Under the pieces are notes generated by a model. That model had not been told where the DNA came from. It made no database searches and saw nothing but the letters and a program-made list of their open reading frames with translations. From positions 1 through 64,000 of the forward strand of contig CAUYUJ010021138.1 of the NCBI GenBank assembly GCA_963575745.1: a stretch of 64,000 nucleotides of DNA. Direction: 5' to 3'. The position numbers and the translations under genes were made by a program. Origin of the DNA: Prorocentrum cordatum (Eukaryota; Sar; Dinophyceae; Prorocentrales; Prorocentraceae). Shown here in pieces: positions 24,303 through 33,990 of the stretch (its first letter is position 1; each line of letters begins with the position of its first letter).

Positions 24303-25136
24303 TCAGAGCTTGAGGAGCAGCCTGATGGACGGCCGCTGCCGCTCCTCCGCTCTGCGCTCTTCCAGGGACCGTCCTGGCTGCTGGTCCCTGGACTCTTGGG
24401 CCTTCTCGGCCGCCTTGCCTGGCGCAGGGCTGTGGCCTAACCCCTCGCCACGCTGGGGTGCGTTGCGGCCTAACCCCTCGCCGCGCAGGGGTCCTCTGCG
24501 GCCTAACCCCTCACCGCGCTGGGGCCTGTTGCTGTCTGGCCCCTCACTGCGCTGAGGTGCTCCTTGGTGGCCTAACCCCTCGCCGCGCAGGGGTCTGCTG
24601 CGGTCTAAACCCTCACCGCGCTGGGGTTCGTCGTGGCCTGACCCCTCGCCACACAGGGGTACGGTGCGGTCTAACCCCTCGCCGCGCTGGGGGAAACGGT
24701 GGCCTAACCCCTCGCCACGCTGGGGGCTGCTGCGGTCTAACCCCTCACCGCGCTGGGGTGCTCCGTGGCCTAACCCCTCGCCACGCAGGGGACTGTTGCG
24801 GTCTAACCCCTCACCGCGCTGGGGTCCCATGTGGCCTAACCCCTCGCCACGCAGGGGCCTGCTGCGTTCTAACCCCTCACCGCGCTGGGGTGCTCTGTAG
24901 CCTGACCCCTCGCCACGCTGGGGATCGTTGCGGTCTAATCCCTCACCGCGCTGGGGTGCTCCGTGGCCTAACCCCTCTCCACGCTGGGGCCTGCTGCGGT
25001 CTAACCCCTCACCGCGCGGGGGATCACCGAGTCTCGCACTGTCCCCATCCCCTGTGCTGCTGCCCGCTGGCACGGGCAAGGTCCCTCGACTATGCCACTC
25101 TCTGTGTTCGCAGTTCACGTGGTATCCGCGGGCCAA
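24303..25136 (-). CDS. RGEGL-repeat ORF in the retroelement 3' module
   Basis: The frame opens with ARGYHVNCEHREWHSRGTLP and then contains about 18 imperfect 11-residue repeats of QRGEGLDRNSP / QRGEGLGHGAP type, encoded by 33-bp (occasionally 36-bp) DNA repeats at 24435-25025. It ends with a short helical tail, RSLEERRAEERQRPSIRLLL, and TGA just before the stem-loop. The opening block is duplicated in the upstream frame (about 25500-25620), so the module arose by a tandem duplication of about 480 bp. It is in a different frame from the frame 5' of it. I know no function; it is Arg/Gly/Glu-rich and probably disordered. Confidence 0.5.
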   Translation of the reverse strand: MARGYHVNCEHREWHSRGTLPVPAGSSTGDGDSARLGDPPRGEGLDRSRPQRGEGLGHGAPQRGEGLDRNDPQRGEGSGYRAPQRGEGLERSRPLRGEGLGHMGPQRGEGLDRNSPLRGEGLGHGAPQRGEGLDRSSPQRGEGLGHRFPQRGEGLDRTVPLCGEGSGHDEPQRGEGLDRSRPLRGEGLGHQGAPQRSEGPDSNRPQRGEGLGRRGPLRGEGLGRNAPQRGEGLGHSPAPGKAAEKAQESRDQQPGRSLEERRAEERQRPSIRLLLKL

Positions 25137-25269
25137 GCCCCCCCCCCTCGCGTTCAGTCTGTCGGTTGCCCAGGGTGTGGGTCCGCTCTGTTAGTTGCGA
25201 GGTCCTGTCTACCGCACGGTTGGTCAAAAGATCCGCGTCCTGCTCGCTGGGCTCGTCAGGGACCTCCAC

Positions 25270-27480
25270 CTAGAGCCTCTGCTTGCCTGCGGCATTGCGG
25301 TCTACCCCCTCACCGCGCAGGGGACTGCCGTGGCCTAACCCCTCGCCGCGCAAGGGTTCCATGCGGTCTAACCCCTCACCGCGCTGGGGAAGGTCGCCGA
25401 AATCCTTGCCCTGGTCCCGCTGCAAGTCTGTGTCGTCGTAGTCTGCCGTCATCTCGGGCGGCGTAGTTTTGTGGCCTAACCCCTCGCCACGCAGGGAAAC
25501 GTCGTATCTCGCACCGTCACCATCCTCGGTGCTGCTGTCCACTGGCTCGGGCGAGGTCCCCCGACTGTGCCACTCGCTGTGTTCGCGGTTCACGTGGTAT
25601 CCGCGGGCTGAGCCCTCCCCCTCGCGTTCAGTCTGTCGGTTTCCAAGGGTATGGGTCCGCTCTGTTAGTTGCGAGGTCCTGTCTACCACACTGTTGGTCA
25701 AAAGGTCCGCGTCATGCTCACTGGGCTCGCCAGGGACCTCCACCTCGTGCCTCTGTCTGCCTTTGGTTCTGCGGTCTAACCCCTCACCGCGCTGGGGTCC
25801 TCCGTGGCCTAACCCCTCGCCACGCTGGGGTCCTCCGCGGTCTGCCAGGTAGTACCCTATGCTGTGCTGTACATCTGGGTTCTGCTGGTGGTTGTCATCG
25901 CTGTCCTGCTTGTCTACGGGCTGCTGGAGGCAATCCTCACTGCTCTCCCCTTCATGGAAGTGGTCGAGGGCTGCCATGTCCCTGAAGCTCCGTCCTGCTG
26001 GTGGGGGACGGGCACCCCTCTGCATCCCGTCTGGCGCGGGGCTGTGGCCTAACCCCTCGCCACGCTGGGGTCCTCTGCGGCCTTCCCCCTTGCCGCGCAG
26101 GGGTTCGTGGTGGCCTGTCCCTTCTCCACCCTGGGGCCTGCTGACGGGTTTCTGCTGCTCCTCAGCCCTTCCCGCCTCCAGGGGCCGCTCTGGCTGCAGT
26201 GCCCTGGGTCCCTTGGGCCGCTCGGGCTCGGGCGCTGGCGTTGCCGTGCGCAGCTCGGCGGGGCTGCTGGTGGCCCTGGCCTCTGTGTGCCTTCTCGGCT
26301 GTCTGGCTGGGGCCCTGCTTGGCTCTCGCACTGCTGCTTAGGGTCGCGAGCTGCGGCTCCTCATCGCTGGCCCAGTCACACCCAGGAACTGCTCAGCAAT
26401 TGCTTTGCGCCGCTCTGCCTCCTTCGGGTCCAGCTGCTGGCTCTGCCTGCGCGCCTCTCCACTGTTGAGCCATGCCATGCGGCAGATCTCCTCCGCCGCT
26501 TGGCGCTGGCTGCGCTGGCGGCTCAGCCCTGACCCGTGGCTGAACAGCCTCTGGTAGACGCCAGTCTGCAACTCCCTCAGTACATGAGGCACGCACGCAG
26601 CCTGCCACGATGGCCAGCCCTGTTTGCCCTCTCTCTGGGTCCAGCAGCCTGCCAGCGACTGCATGTGCTGCTCGAGCCTGTTCCTCTCGGGCCACGCCAC
26701 CTCCTGCTCGGGGCCATGGTCGGCTTCTCTTTTGTGTCGAAGCCTTGGGTGGAGCAGGCCAGCTTCATCGGCTTCGCTCACGAACTTCATCAGGTCGGGC
26801 CCCACTGGTTTGGTCAGCTTTACTGCGACCTGCACGGCCGACTGCATCAGGCTGTTGGTGTCGCTCCTCTGATCAGGTCCTGCCATGGTCTCCATCTCCT
26901 GGTCTCTCGGCTCACCCTCCTGCTCTGGGGCTTCACTGTCTGGTGCCGAGTCATCATCGTCCAGGTTTTCTGGTGACCACTCTCTGCTGGCCTCCGCTGT
27001 ACTCGGCAGCGGCCTGCGCTCGCTGCTGGGGATGCTGTGCGCTAGGATGTTGTCCCTTCTATTCTGGAACGCGTCCATGTGCACTCTTGCTACCTGCTGC
27101 CTAGTACCGTGCGGGGGGGTGAGCATCCTGGTCATGAGCCTCCGTCGCTTGCGGTGCGTGTTGCGCCAGACTTCTTCACAGAAGTCCTTGATTTGCTGAA
27201 GCCCCTGCGCGGTGACAGCCCTGGTCTGATCTTGCGAGTCCATTCTGCCGCCCACGTTGGTGATGGCCAGGAGGTACGGTACGCAGTGCTCCATCCAGTC
27301 GCCCATGTCATCCCAGACCTCCTGGTCGACCATGTTCATCCACAGCTCCGCGTAGCCCTCCATGTGGTCCACGAGCCTCCAGCTGGCTTGGGCGACAGAG
27401 TGCGGGTGGCTGGGTGGCTGCTGTGGGGCTGGCTGCGGGTCCCCTGCCTCCGAACTGTCTCCGTCTAGGTCGCGATCACC
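25270..27480 (-). CDS. Retroelement 3' module related to the EN-RT linker, one in-frame TAA
   Basis: One frame runs from about 27480, overlapping the end of the RT frame, to 25270, with a TAA at 26338-26340. The first part contains VDHMEGYAELWMNMVDQEV and CVPYLLAITNVGG, which parallels the linker block DDLEHWAAIWMDNL and CVPFLETILGGGG at about 31580-31480. Further on it has a W/Q-rich helical segment (SWQAACVPHVLRELQTGVYQ) and ..LGVTGPAMRSRSSRP before the TAA. After it come RGEGLGH repeats and MQRGARPPPAGR (about 26010), which echoes GMQRGALPPPAGR in the linker (about 32160). So this module is a diverged, rearranged second copy of linker parts. Function unknown. Confidence 0.5.
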
Positions 27481-30400
27481 TCGTGGTTGCTCATGCCCAG
27501 CTTGAAGTCACCAGGCATGGTGATCTCGTTGAAACCCTCCTCCTCTGGGTCTGCTGCTGGCTTAGCTCCTCTTGGCAGCTTGCTCCTCTGCATGTCCGCC
27601 AGGACCCGCCTCCCTGCTGCTGTTGGGGGCTGACATGGCCTGGCTAGCTTCCTTGTCACTCCTGCCACGATCCTGCTCTTGTGGTCCCCAAGGTAGCTGG
27701 TGCCGCCACATTTCTCGCACCAGAGCCAGCCATGTGTGAACTGCGTCTTGTGGGAGACGTCCACCACCTGCGTGCCGATCTGCACCGCCTTGAAATCGAG
27801 CCTGACGTTGCCGTGCTGGTCCTGGTGGCCACCGTACTTCCCGAGGCATCCTCCCGTCTCTGCCAGCCAGTCTTTGATGCTATGTCCTTTGGCTGGGCCA
27901 CTGCGACACGTTGCACACCACCATCGCGGATCTAGCCTGCGCAAGTCGTGTCCCAGTTGGGCTGCCCTGTCCCTTGCCGCCTGTGGCTTTCGGCGCTTGG
28001 CCTTGGGACGCTGAGGGGCCTTGCTGGGGTCCTCCACCGTCACCGCCATGTTGATGGCCAGCAGCCGATTCTGCACCGCCATGGTGATCTGGTCCCTGGT
28101 CTGCTGCTGCGCGATAATGGCTGTATCCAGGGCTCCATGCTCCGCTCCCCAGCCTGCGTACTTGTCTGCCATCTCGTTTCCGATGACCCACCAGGTGGGG
28201 CCATTCCACCTCTCCAGCTCGGCTGGGTGCTCTATCAGGTGGCTTGGGATATGGTGGCCCATGATGGTGTCCGTGCTGTTCTGCAGCTGCTGCTTCGTCT
28301 GGAGCCAGAGGTCGTAGTTTGTGCTCCTGTAGTCCAGGTCCTCAGGATCCTGGATCTGCTTGAGTGCGTCCAGGGCGTACTTGCAGTCGCTGACTATGTT
28401 GAGCCCCCTGGCCGTCGCCGCCGTGGTGTACCCGATGGCTTTGCTCATGGCGGTGAGCTCTGCCCTTGGCACCGTGTGTGGTGCCCTGATCGTGCCGTAC
28501 CAGGCGGCCACTTCCTGCGGACGTCCTTGCTCGTCGAACCTGAAGGCCACCACTGCCCAGCCGCAACGTCTGAGGCGGGGATCCTTGGCCGTCTCCCCTG
28601 CACCACCAGAGCCGTCCGTGAAGACGTAGTCTGCTCGAACCTTGTACCCTGCCTGGGCTGCCGCCTGCGCCTCCTCGCTGGTGCAGAAGATCTGCGCCGC
28701 CTTCGCCGCGTCCTCGTCTGGGTCGACCTTGGCTGCCCAGGCCGCTGGCGGGATGCCGCGGAGCCAGAAGTGCAGGTCCTGCCGCTGGTCCAGCGCGTCT
28801 TTCGCCTTCTTCGCCAGGTCGGTCTCACTGCTGTGCCCTATCTCTGCGTTGGCTGGGCATGCGTAGTAGCGGTGTTCCTCTGTCTCTATCGCCTCGCCGC
28901 ATCTCGCGCAGGTGTCGTCGCCTTCTATGTTGAGGTTGGCCGCCCTGCGACGCTCCCTGGTCCAGATTCCCGCCACCGCTATAGTCTCCAGCATGGCCGC
29001 CTCTGCATGCTGTCCTTTGCGCCTCCTCCTCCTCAGGTGGCGCTGCAGCTGGAAGAGGTCGCCTCCAGCCTGAAGCCCTTCTCCACTGCGATGGCATGCT
29101 GCCTGCTGCCAGAGCTGCTGCTGCGCACTCTGCCGGACCTCATGCAGGAGCGCGCCGAAGTGTGGAATGTCATCTGGCTTGTAGGCCCACTCTTCACCTG
29201 CTGGGCTGATCCAGCTGTCCAGGCGCCGCGGTGTCCAGCCCAGCCCAAGCAGCTGCGCGATGGCCCCTGCCATAGGCCCCTTGACCTGCTGCCACCTGCG
29301 GTTGGGTTCCAGGGCGTTCAGCTTGGCGTAGAGCAGGAGCCAGCCTCTCTGGTACCTCTTGAGCTCCGTCGGGTGGTCGACTATGGTGAGCCAGAACTGC
29401 TTGATCTGGTCGCCGATGGCTCGTGTTACTGCCTCTTGCATTCCCCTCTGAATCAGGAGGATGGTGGACGTGCAGCGCCCTGCCTTGTGTCCGCCTGTGA
29501 GGAGCGCTGCCTCCGCGGCCCTGACCGCCCTCGCCTCCGTGGGCGTGGTGCCGTGCGCTGGCAGGTCCCAGGCCTGCTGGCAATAGGCCCCTGCTGAGTA
29601 GACCTTTGCCGCACCTCTGGCGTCCGTCTTCGCTAGGTCCTTGAGCTTGGCCACCCTCTGCTTGGCCTTGGCCTGGCGCGCTGCATGGGTGGGTCGCCGT
29701 AGCTGCTTGCCTAGGCTGGTGTCCACGCCGAGGTCGCGCACTACCCCTGGTTGCTTGTTGGGGGTGCCCAGGCTGTCCAGGATGCTGGCAACTTCTGCCT
29801 GGAGGTCCTTATCCGAGGCCACCACTGCCGTCTTGACTGAGATGGGTATGGAGAGCTGCTTGAAACCATCGTGCACCAGCGCTGCCACGTACCTGATCTG
29901 GTCTATGACCTGCCTTCGCGCACCCTCTACCTGCAGGGCCAGGTCGTCCAGGTACTGCTGCATGACGACGAAGATGTGGTGCCTGTGCGGTGCGTCCAGG
30001 ATGCCATACAAGAGCGGCCTGGTGAGGTCGACCGCTTGGCCACAGCCAGCTACCATGCTGTTGGCAGGCTCGAAGATGTCCGAGAAGAGGCTGTGGGCCA
30101 TGATGGCCCTGGGCGCAAGGTACATCTGCACGGCCATTGCCAGCGGCAGCAACGGGCACTGGAGGTCGCTGGCTTTCTCAATCAGCTGGTCGAGGCCTAT
30201 GTTGTCGTAGAAGTTTGCCGCGTCGTAGAAGACTCCTGCTGCATGAAAGCCCATCTCCGTGGCGGCTTCTGCCCTCATCAGTCTGTGCATTGCCACTCGT
30301 AGCGCTAAGGATCCTGCTACTGCCGTATCCCAGAAGCCCGCCGCTGCCTTGCTCCAGGTGGCTACTATGGGCCTCCTGGCTGCGCTCCAGATGCGGTGCG

Positions 30401-30896
30401 GCATGGGCATGAGGCCGATGGGGCGCTCACCGCCGACCCCTGGCTTCTTGCCCAACAGCAGCTCCAGCACCAAGTAGAATTGCCACGGCCACGCTGCCCG
30501 TTGCTCACAGCTGATCAGGCACTGCACGAAGTCTTCAAGCCCCTGGGCGCCCATGGCCTTGAGCTCTGGAGCCCTCCACCAGTCCGCTCCTTGGCCAGCA
30601 TTGCGCTTCAGGTGCTGGATGATGGAGCCGGCGGTGTCCTTGCTGATGGGCTCGAGGGCATTCTCTTGGGCCAGGGCCGCCTGCCTCAGCTTGGCCAGCG
30701 CCTCTTGGATCCTCTCAGCCTTCTGCGCATCTCGTGTCCACCTGCGTTGCCATGCCTCTTTGCGCAAGTCCACCAGCTGCTGCGGGTGGTTGATGACCTG
30801 GCCCTCATGCTCTAGGATGTCCTCCAGGTGGCTGCGCTCCGCTGCCTTGGTGTAGGCGTGGGCCGTCTTAGCACTGCCTGCTGTGGCGTCGTGCAC
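27465..30896 (-). CDS. Reverse transcriptase / RNase H region of the retroelement
   Basis: 1,143 codons without interruption. Residues counted from 30896: helical N-terminus, then the RT domain with motif A FYDAANFYDNI (223-233), motif B NSMVAGCGQAVDLTRPLLYG (279-298) and motif C QQYLDDLALQ (313-322). A zinc-like CARCGEAIETEEHRYYAC is near 665. RNase H starts at YVFTDGSGG (about 755), with the acidic PRAELTAMSKAI and IVSDCKYALDAL and the fourth position in GNEMADKYAGW (about 905), so the catalytic D-E-D-D set appears complete. The C-terminus has WWCATCRSG and WCEKCGGTSY, possible zinc fingers. The first codon here is GTG directly after an in-frame TGA (30897-30899), so it is probably not a true start. 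Role: target-primed reverse transcription and RNA removal. Confidence 0.85.
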   Translation of the reverse strand: MHDATAGSAKTAHAYTKAAERSHLEDILEHEGQVINHPQQLVDLRKEAWQRRWTRDAQKAERIQEALAKLRQAALAQENALEPISKDTAGSIIQHLKRNAGQGADWWRAPELKAMGAQGLEDFVQCLISCEQRAAWPWQFYLVLELLLGKKPGVGGERPIGLMPMPHRIWSAARRPIVATWSKAAAGFWDTAVAGSLALRVAMHRLMRAEAATEMGFHAAGVFYDAANFYDNIGLDQLIEKASDLQCPLLPLAMAVQMYLAPRAIMAHSLFSDIFEPANSMVAGCGQAVDLTRPLLYGILDAPHRHHIFVVMQQYLDDLALQVEGARRQVIDQIRYVAALVHDGFKQLSIPISVKTAVVASDKDLQAEVASILDSLGTPNKQPGVVRDLGVDTSLGKQLRRPTHAARQAKAKQRVAKLKDLAKTDARGAAKVYSAGAYCQQAWDLPAHGTTPTEARAVRAAEAALLTGGHKAGRCTSTILLIQRGMQEAVTRAIGDQIKQFWLTIVDHPTELKRYQRGWLLLYAKLNALEPNRRWQQVKGPMAGAIAQLLGLGWTPRRLDSWISPAGEEWAYKPDDIPHFGALLHEVRQSAQQQLWQQAACHRSGEGLQAGGDLFQLQRHLRRRRRKGQHAEAAMLETIAVAGIWTRERRRAANLNIEGDDTCARCGEAIETEEHRYYACPANAEIGHSSETDLAKKAKDALDQRQDLHFWLRGIPPAAWAAKVDPDEDAAKAAQIFCTSEEAQAAAQAGYKVRADYVFTDGSGGAGETAKDPRLRRCGWAVVAFRFDEQGRPQEVAAWYGTIRAPHTVPRAELTAMSKAIGYTTAATARGLNIVSDCKYALDALKQIQDPEDLDYRSTNYDLWLQTKQQLQNSTDTIMGHHIPSHLIEHPAELERWNGPTWWVIGNEMADKYAGWGAEHGALDTAIIAQQQTRDQITMAVQNRLLAINMAVTVEDPSKAPQRPKAKRRKPQAARDRAAQLGHDLRRLDPRWWCATCRSGPAKGHSIKDWLAETGGCLGKYGGHQDQHGNVRLDFKAVQIGTQVVDVSHKTQFTHGWLWCEKCGGTSYLGDHKSRIVAGVTRKLARPCQPPTAAGRRVLADMQRSKLPRGAKPAADPEEEGFNEITMPGDFKLGMSNHEVIAT

Positions 30897-31607
30897 TCAG
30901 TGGGTGTACGCCTTCTTCACCGCCTTTGTGAGCTGCTTGGCCATGCTCTTTACCTCCTCTGCTACCCTGCTGATCGTCCCTGGGTCCACGAGGGCGCCCT
31001 CTGCTATCGCGTGCAGGTCTGTGAGGAGTGCCTGCTGTTGGTCCTTGGCTGCACCTTCTTCGTTCAGCCTGCCTGGGTCAGGCTGGTTGAGCTGCTGCGC
31101 AAGTTGCCACCTGGTGTTTATCTGCTGCTGCGTCTGGTTGCCGCTGTGGGTGCGAGCCTGCAGCTCTCGGCGGCTACTCGGGCCACTGCCTGCTCCTGGA
31201 GCACCATGTAGTTGCCTTCGAGCTGCTCCTTCTGGTGCTCGTTCGCCTATGACTTCTCGCATAAGCCTCCGCAGGTTGGCAAGCTCCCTCCAATGCATCA
31301 TCTCCAATTCGTGCCTACTCGTCGGCTCCTCTCGCGTGAGACCTTGGAGAAAGCCTCGGCGTCGTGGTTCTGCTTGTCTCCATGCTCGCTCGCAGAGGTC
31401 CCTGATGATGTGGCTGAGGCCTGCCTGCTGGTGCCTGCGCCTGAGCAATCTTACCATTCCATCGTTGCCTCCGCCACCCAAGATGGTCTCCAGGAACGGC
31501 ACACAGACCTGCATCCAGTTGCTGTTGTCCGCGGGGAGCTGCACCAAGTTATCCATCCAGATGGCCGCCCAGTGCTCTAAATCGTCTCTCATAGCCACGT
31601 AGTCTTC
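30897..31607 (-). CDS. Linker domain between endonuclease and RT, bounded by in-frame stops
   Basis: The frame is the same as the endonuclease and RT frames but is bounded by TAG (31608-31610) upstream and TGA (30897-30899) downstream. The first Met is about 31598 (MAMRDDLEHWAAIWMDNL). It contains CVPFLETILGGGG, a basic helix RDLCERAWRQAEPRRRGFLQ, a Gln-rich helix QQQINTRWQLAQQLNQ and ends VAEEVKSMAKQLTKAVKKAYTH. A paralogous block occurs in the 3' module at about 27400. Mostly helical and probably involved in protein or RNA contacts (inference). Confidence 0.55.
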   Translation of the reverse strand, partial: EDYVAMRDDLEHWAAIWMDNLVQLPADNSNWMQVCVPFLETILGGGGNDGMVRLLRRRHQQAGLSHIIRDLCERAWRQAEPRRRGFLQGLTREEPTSRHELEMMHWRELANLRRLMREVIGERAPEGAARRQLHGAPGAGSGPSSRRELQARTHSGNQTQQQINTRWQLAQQLNQPDPGRLNEEGAAKDQQQALLTDLHAIAEGALVDPGTISRVAEEVKSMAKQLTKAVKKAYTH

Positions 31608-33990
31608 CTACTCCCGCTGGTGCTGGCCTTCATTCCAGCGGTCTGGTGGGGGCAGGCCCATGTCGCGTGACTCCTCTGCCTCTGGGCCTGGCGGCTCTTG
31701 GTTCTGACTCCCCAGGTGATCGGTACCCTCTGCTGGCTGAGGAGGTGAGCAGTGCGTGTCCCCTGGGGCAGTACTAACTGATCCGGCTGGGTGCCGACGA
31801 GCGGACTGGCCGTAGTCGATGCTGTCCTGCTGCCCCTCAATTTGCTGGAGGTGCCCGTCGCGGTCCTCCTGATCTTCGGTCTCCTGGCGATGCTGTGTGC
31901 AGTCCTTCTCTTCCTCGAAGGGGCCGCTGTCTTGGACGTCCATGGTGTTGCGTCTTGCTGGTGGGGGAGTGGCAGATCCTGCTGCTCGTCGGCGATCGGT
32001 CTGGCCGAACTCGCGGCTGTCCTGCTGCCCCTCGGTGTGCTGGTTGTTCCCATCGCTGTGCTCCTGGTATGCGATCTCCTGGCGGTACTCCAAGTACTCC
32101 TCCTCGTCCTCGAAGGGGTCGTGATCTTGGATGTCCATGGTGTTGCGTCCTGCTGGTGGGGGAAGGGCACCCCTCTGCATCCCTTCTGTGCAGCTGTCTG
32201 CTCTGCTGTGGGTTGGTCCCACGTCGAGGTCTGGGACGCATCCCGTGGCGTTGAACTTGGGGCACGAGAACCCCTGACCCATCTCTGAGCAGGGACCAGC
32301 TGCCTTCCCTTGTTCTGCTGCACCCGCCTCGGCCTGAGGTGGGGGGACCTCCTCCTGTGCTGGCTGATTCGCGATGTCCTTGGGGCCGCTGCCGCCGCCT
32401 CCTGCTGCGCCCCCCCTGCCAGCACGCCGCTGCTGCAGCTCGGGGGGGCCCTCGCCCCGCTCAGTGGGACCGCGATCCTCCGGGCTTCCTCCCGAGCTCT
32501 TTGATGGCCTCATGGCTGGTGCGGGGGCCCCGTCCTCGTGGCCTTCCTGGCTGTCTGCCATGACGGTGCCAGGCTCAGGCGCCGACGGGCCCTGTTCACC
32601 TCCTGAGTACTCGTCGGGAATTGCCAGGGTCTTGCCCAGTCGGCTTGCTGCTGCCTCCTGCGCTCGGGCATCATGGTGCGAGAGCTGCCGCACCAGGTTG
32701 GAGATCTCCGCCCACCACGCATGGATCTTCCTTTCGACCCCTGCCCACGGCGTAGAGGTGACGGTGTCCTTGATGCTCACGCTCTTGTAGCTCGGGGGCC
32801 TGCTGTGCCCGAGGTGTCGTCCTCGCTCTTCCTCTGGGATGCCGATGCTCTCGCACAGGCTGAGCTCAAGGGTGCTTGCGAAGCGGTCATACTGTTGTCC
32901 AGGGTCCAGCATGTCCCGCTCCATCATCTTGCCGACGACTGCGTGCTGCAAATGCTGGGGCAGCTCGTCGTTGGCGCGCGCGCTGACTCGCTCGGAGGTG
33001 GCCTGCCACAGCTCGTCAGAGATGACGTGCTGGACCTCCTTGTCGTAGGACAGCTGCGGCACTGGCTCCATGTCGTTCTCGTTCATGTCGCATCCTGCCT
33101 CTGCCAACGCTTGCTGTCGTCGGCGCATGGCCTCCTGGCCCCCTCGCGCCGCTCGTCTGCAGGCGGCGCTGGACTTCGGCATTTTCTCGACTGTGACTGG
33201 CGGCTTAATGGCTGCTGGCCTGCGAAGTACCCTGCCCTTGAGCACGAGGGGCCGCCCCTTCAGCTTCAAGCGGGTGCCAGTGTGCGGCTTCCACGGCACG
33301 GTCCTGAGCAGCTCCAGCTGGTCGAAGTACGGCGCCAGGCCCTGCGAGATCAGCGCAAAGTCGATGCACCTGGCCTCACCTGCTGCTGGGAAACAAGTGG
33401 GGGCGCCATCCTCCGCCGCAGCTACCTGAACATTCAGCACCCTGGGCCAGATACTGTTGTTGAGCTCCGACGGCGTCATGTTGAAGTCCCCAAGCGTTGC
33501 CCAGGGCCCTCCCCAGACGGCCATCTTCTCCCGCAGGTCACAGAGGATGTCGACATTCCTCTCTCCAAAGCACGCCCCACACTCAAGGTAGACGAAAACC
33601 ACTGCGAAACGGACCTTGTGCAGGTTGGAGATCACCACCGTGACGTCGCTGCCGTCCTCGCGCAGGTAGTGCTCGTCGAATCCCGCAATCCTGTCCTGGA
33701 CGTCCAAAGATCCACGCGCGATGGCACACGTGCCTCCTCGAGTGCCTTCCCCTTCTCCTGGCCGTGCCTTGGTCCACTAGCTGTGCATGCCATTCCTCCT
33801 GAGCGCTGCTCTTGCCGTGCTTATCTGTGCAGGCTGGCGGAGGTGGTGCTCCGCAGTGCCAATGATATCCCTGTCCTTGGTGTTGTTGATCTCCATGAGG
33901 TAGCCCTGTGCCTGGGGGCCCCAGGTCGTGACGTTGAAGAAGTCGATGTGGCACGGGCGGCGAGCCTTCTTCACGCTCGCCTTGGGACGG
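31608..33990 (-). CDS. EEP-type endonuclease and repeat-rich linker, one in-frame TAG
   Basis: The endonuclease begins near 33960 with IDFFNVTTWGPQAQGYLMEI (motif with Asn) and DIIGTAEHHLRQP (candidate catalytic Glu). After a TAG at 33777-33779 the same frame continues with VTVVISNLHKVRFAVVFVYL, GPWATLGDFNMTP (Asp/Asn motif), RCIDFALISQGL and KPHTGTRLKLKG (candidate final His). This is the apurinic-endonuclease-like fold used by LINEs to nick target DNA. The stop therefore falls between catalytic motifs. Downstream comes a disordered, acidic, repeat-rich segment with two copies of the block starting PPPAGRNTMD / PPPARRNTMD (about 32150 and 31960), ending at TAG 31608-31610. No indel was needed across the whole stretch. 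Confidence 0.75.

Noticed and set aside
24435-25025. CTAACCCC words resembling telomere repeats
   Set aside because: The period is 33 bp and protein-coding on the minus strand; there is no CCCTAAA-type tandem array.
27948-29597. 549-codon plus-strand frame
   Set aside because: It mirrors the reverse-transcriptase frame on the opposite strand in GC-rich DNA and has no domain of its own.
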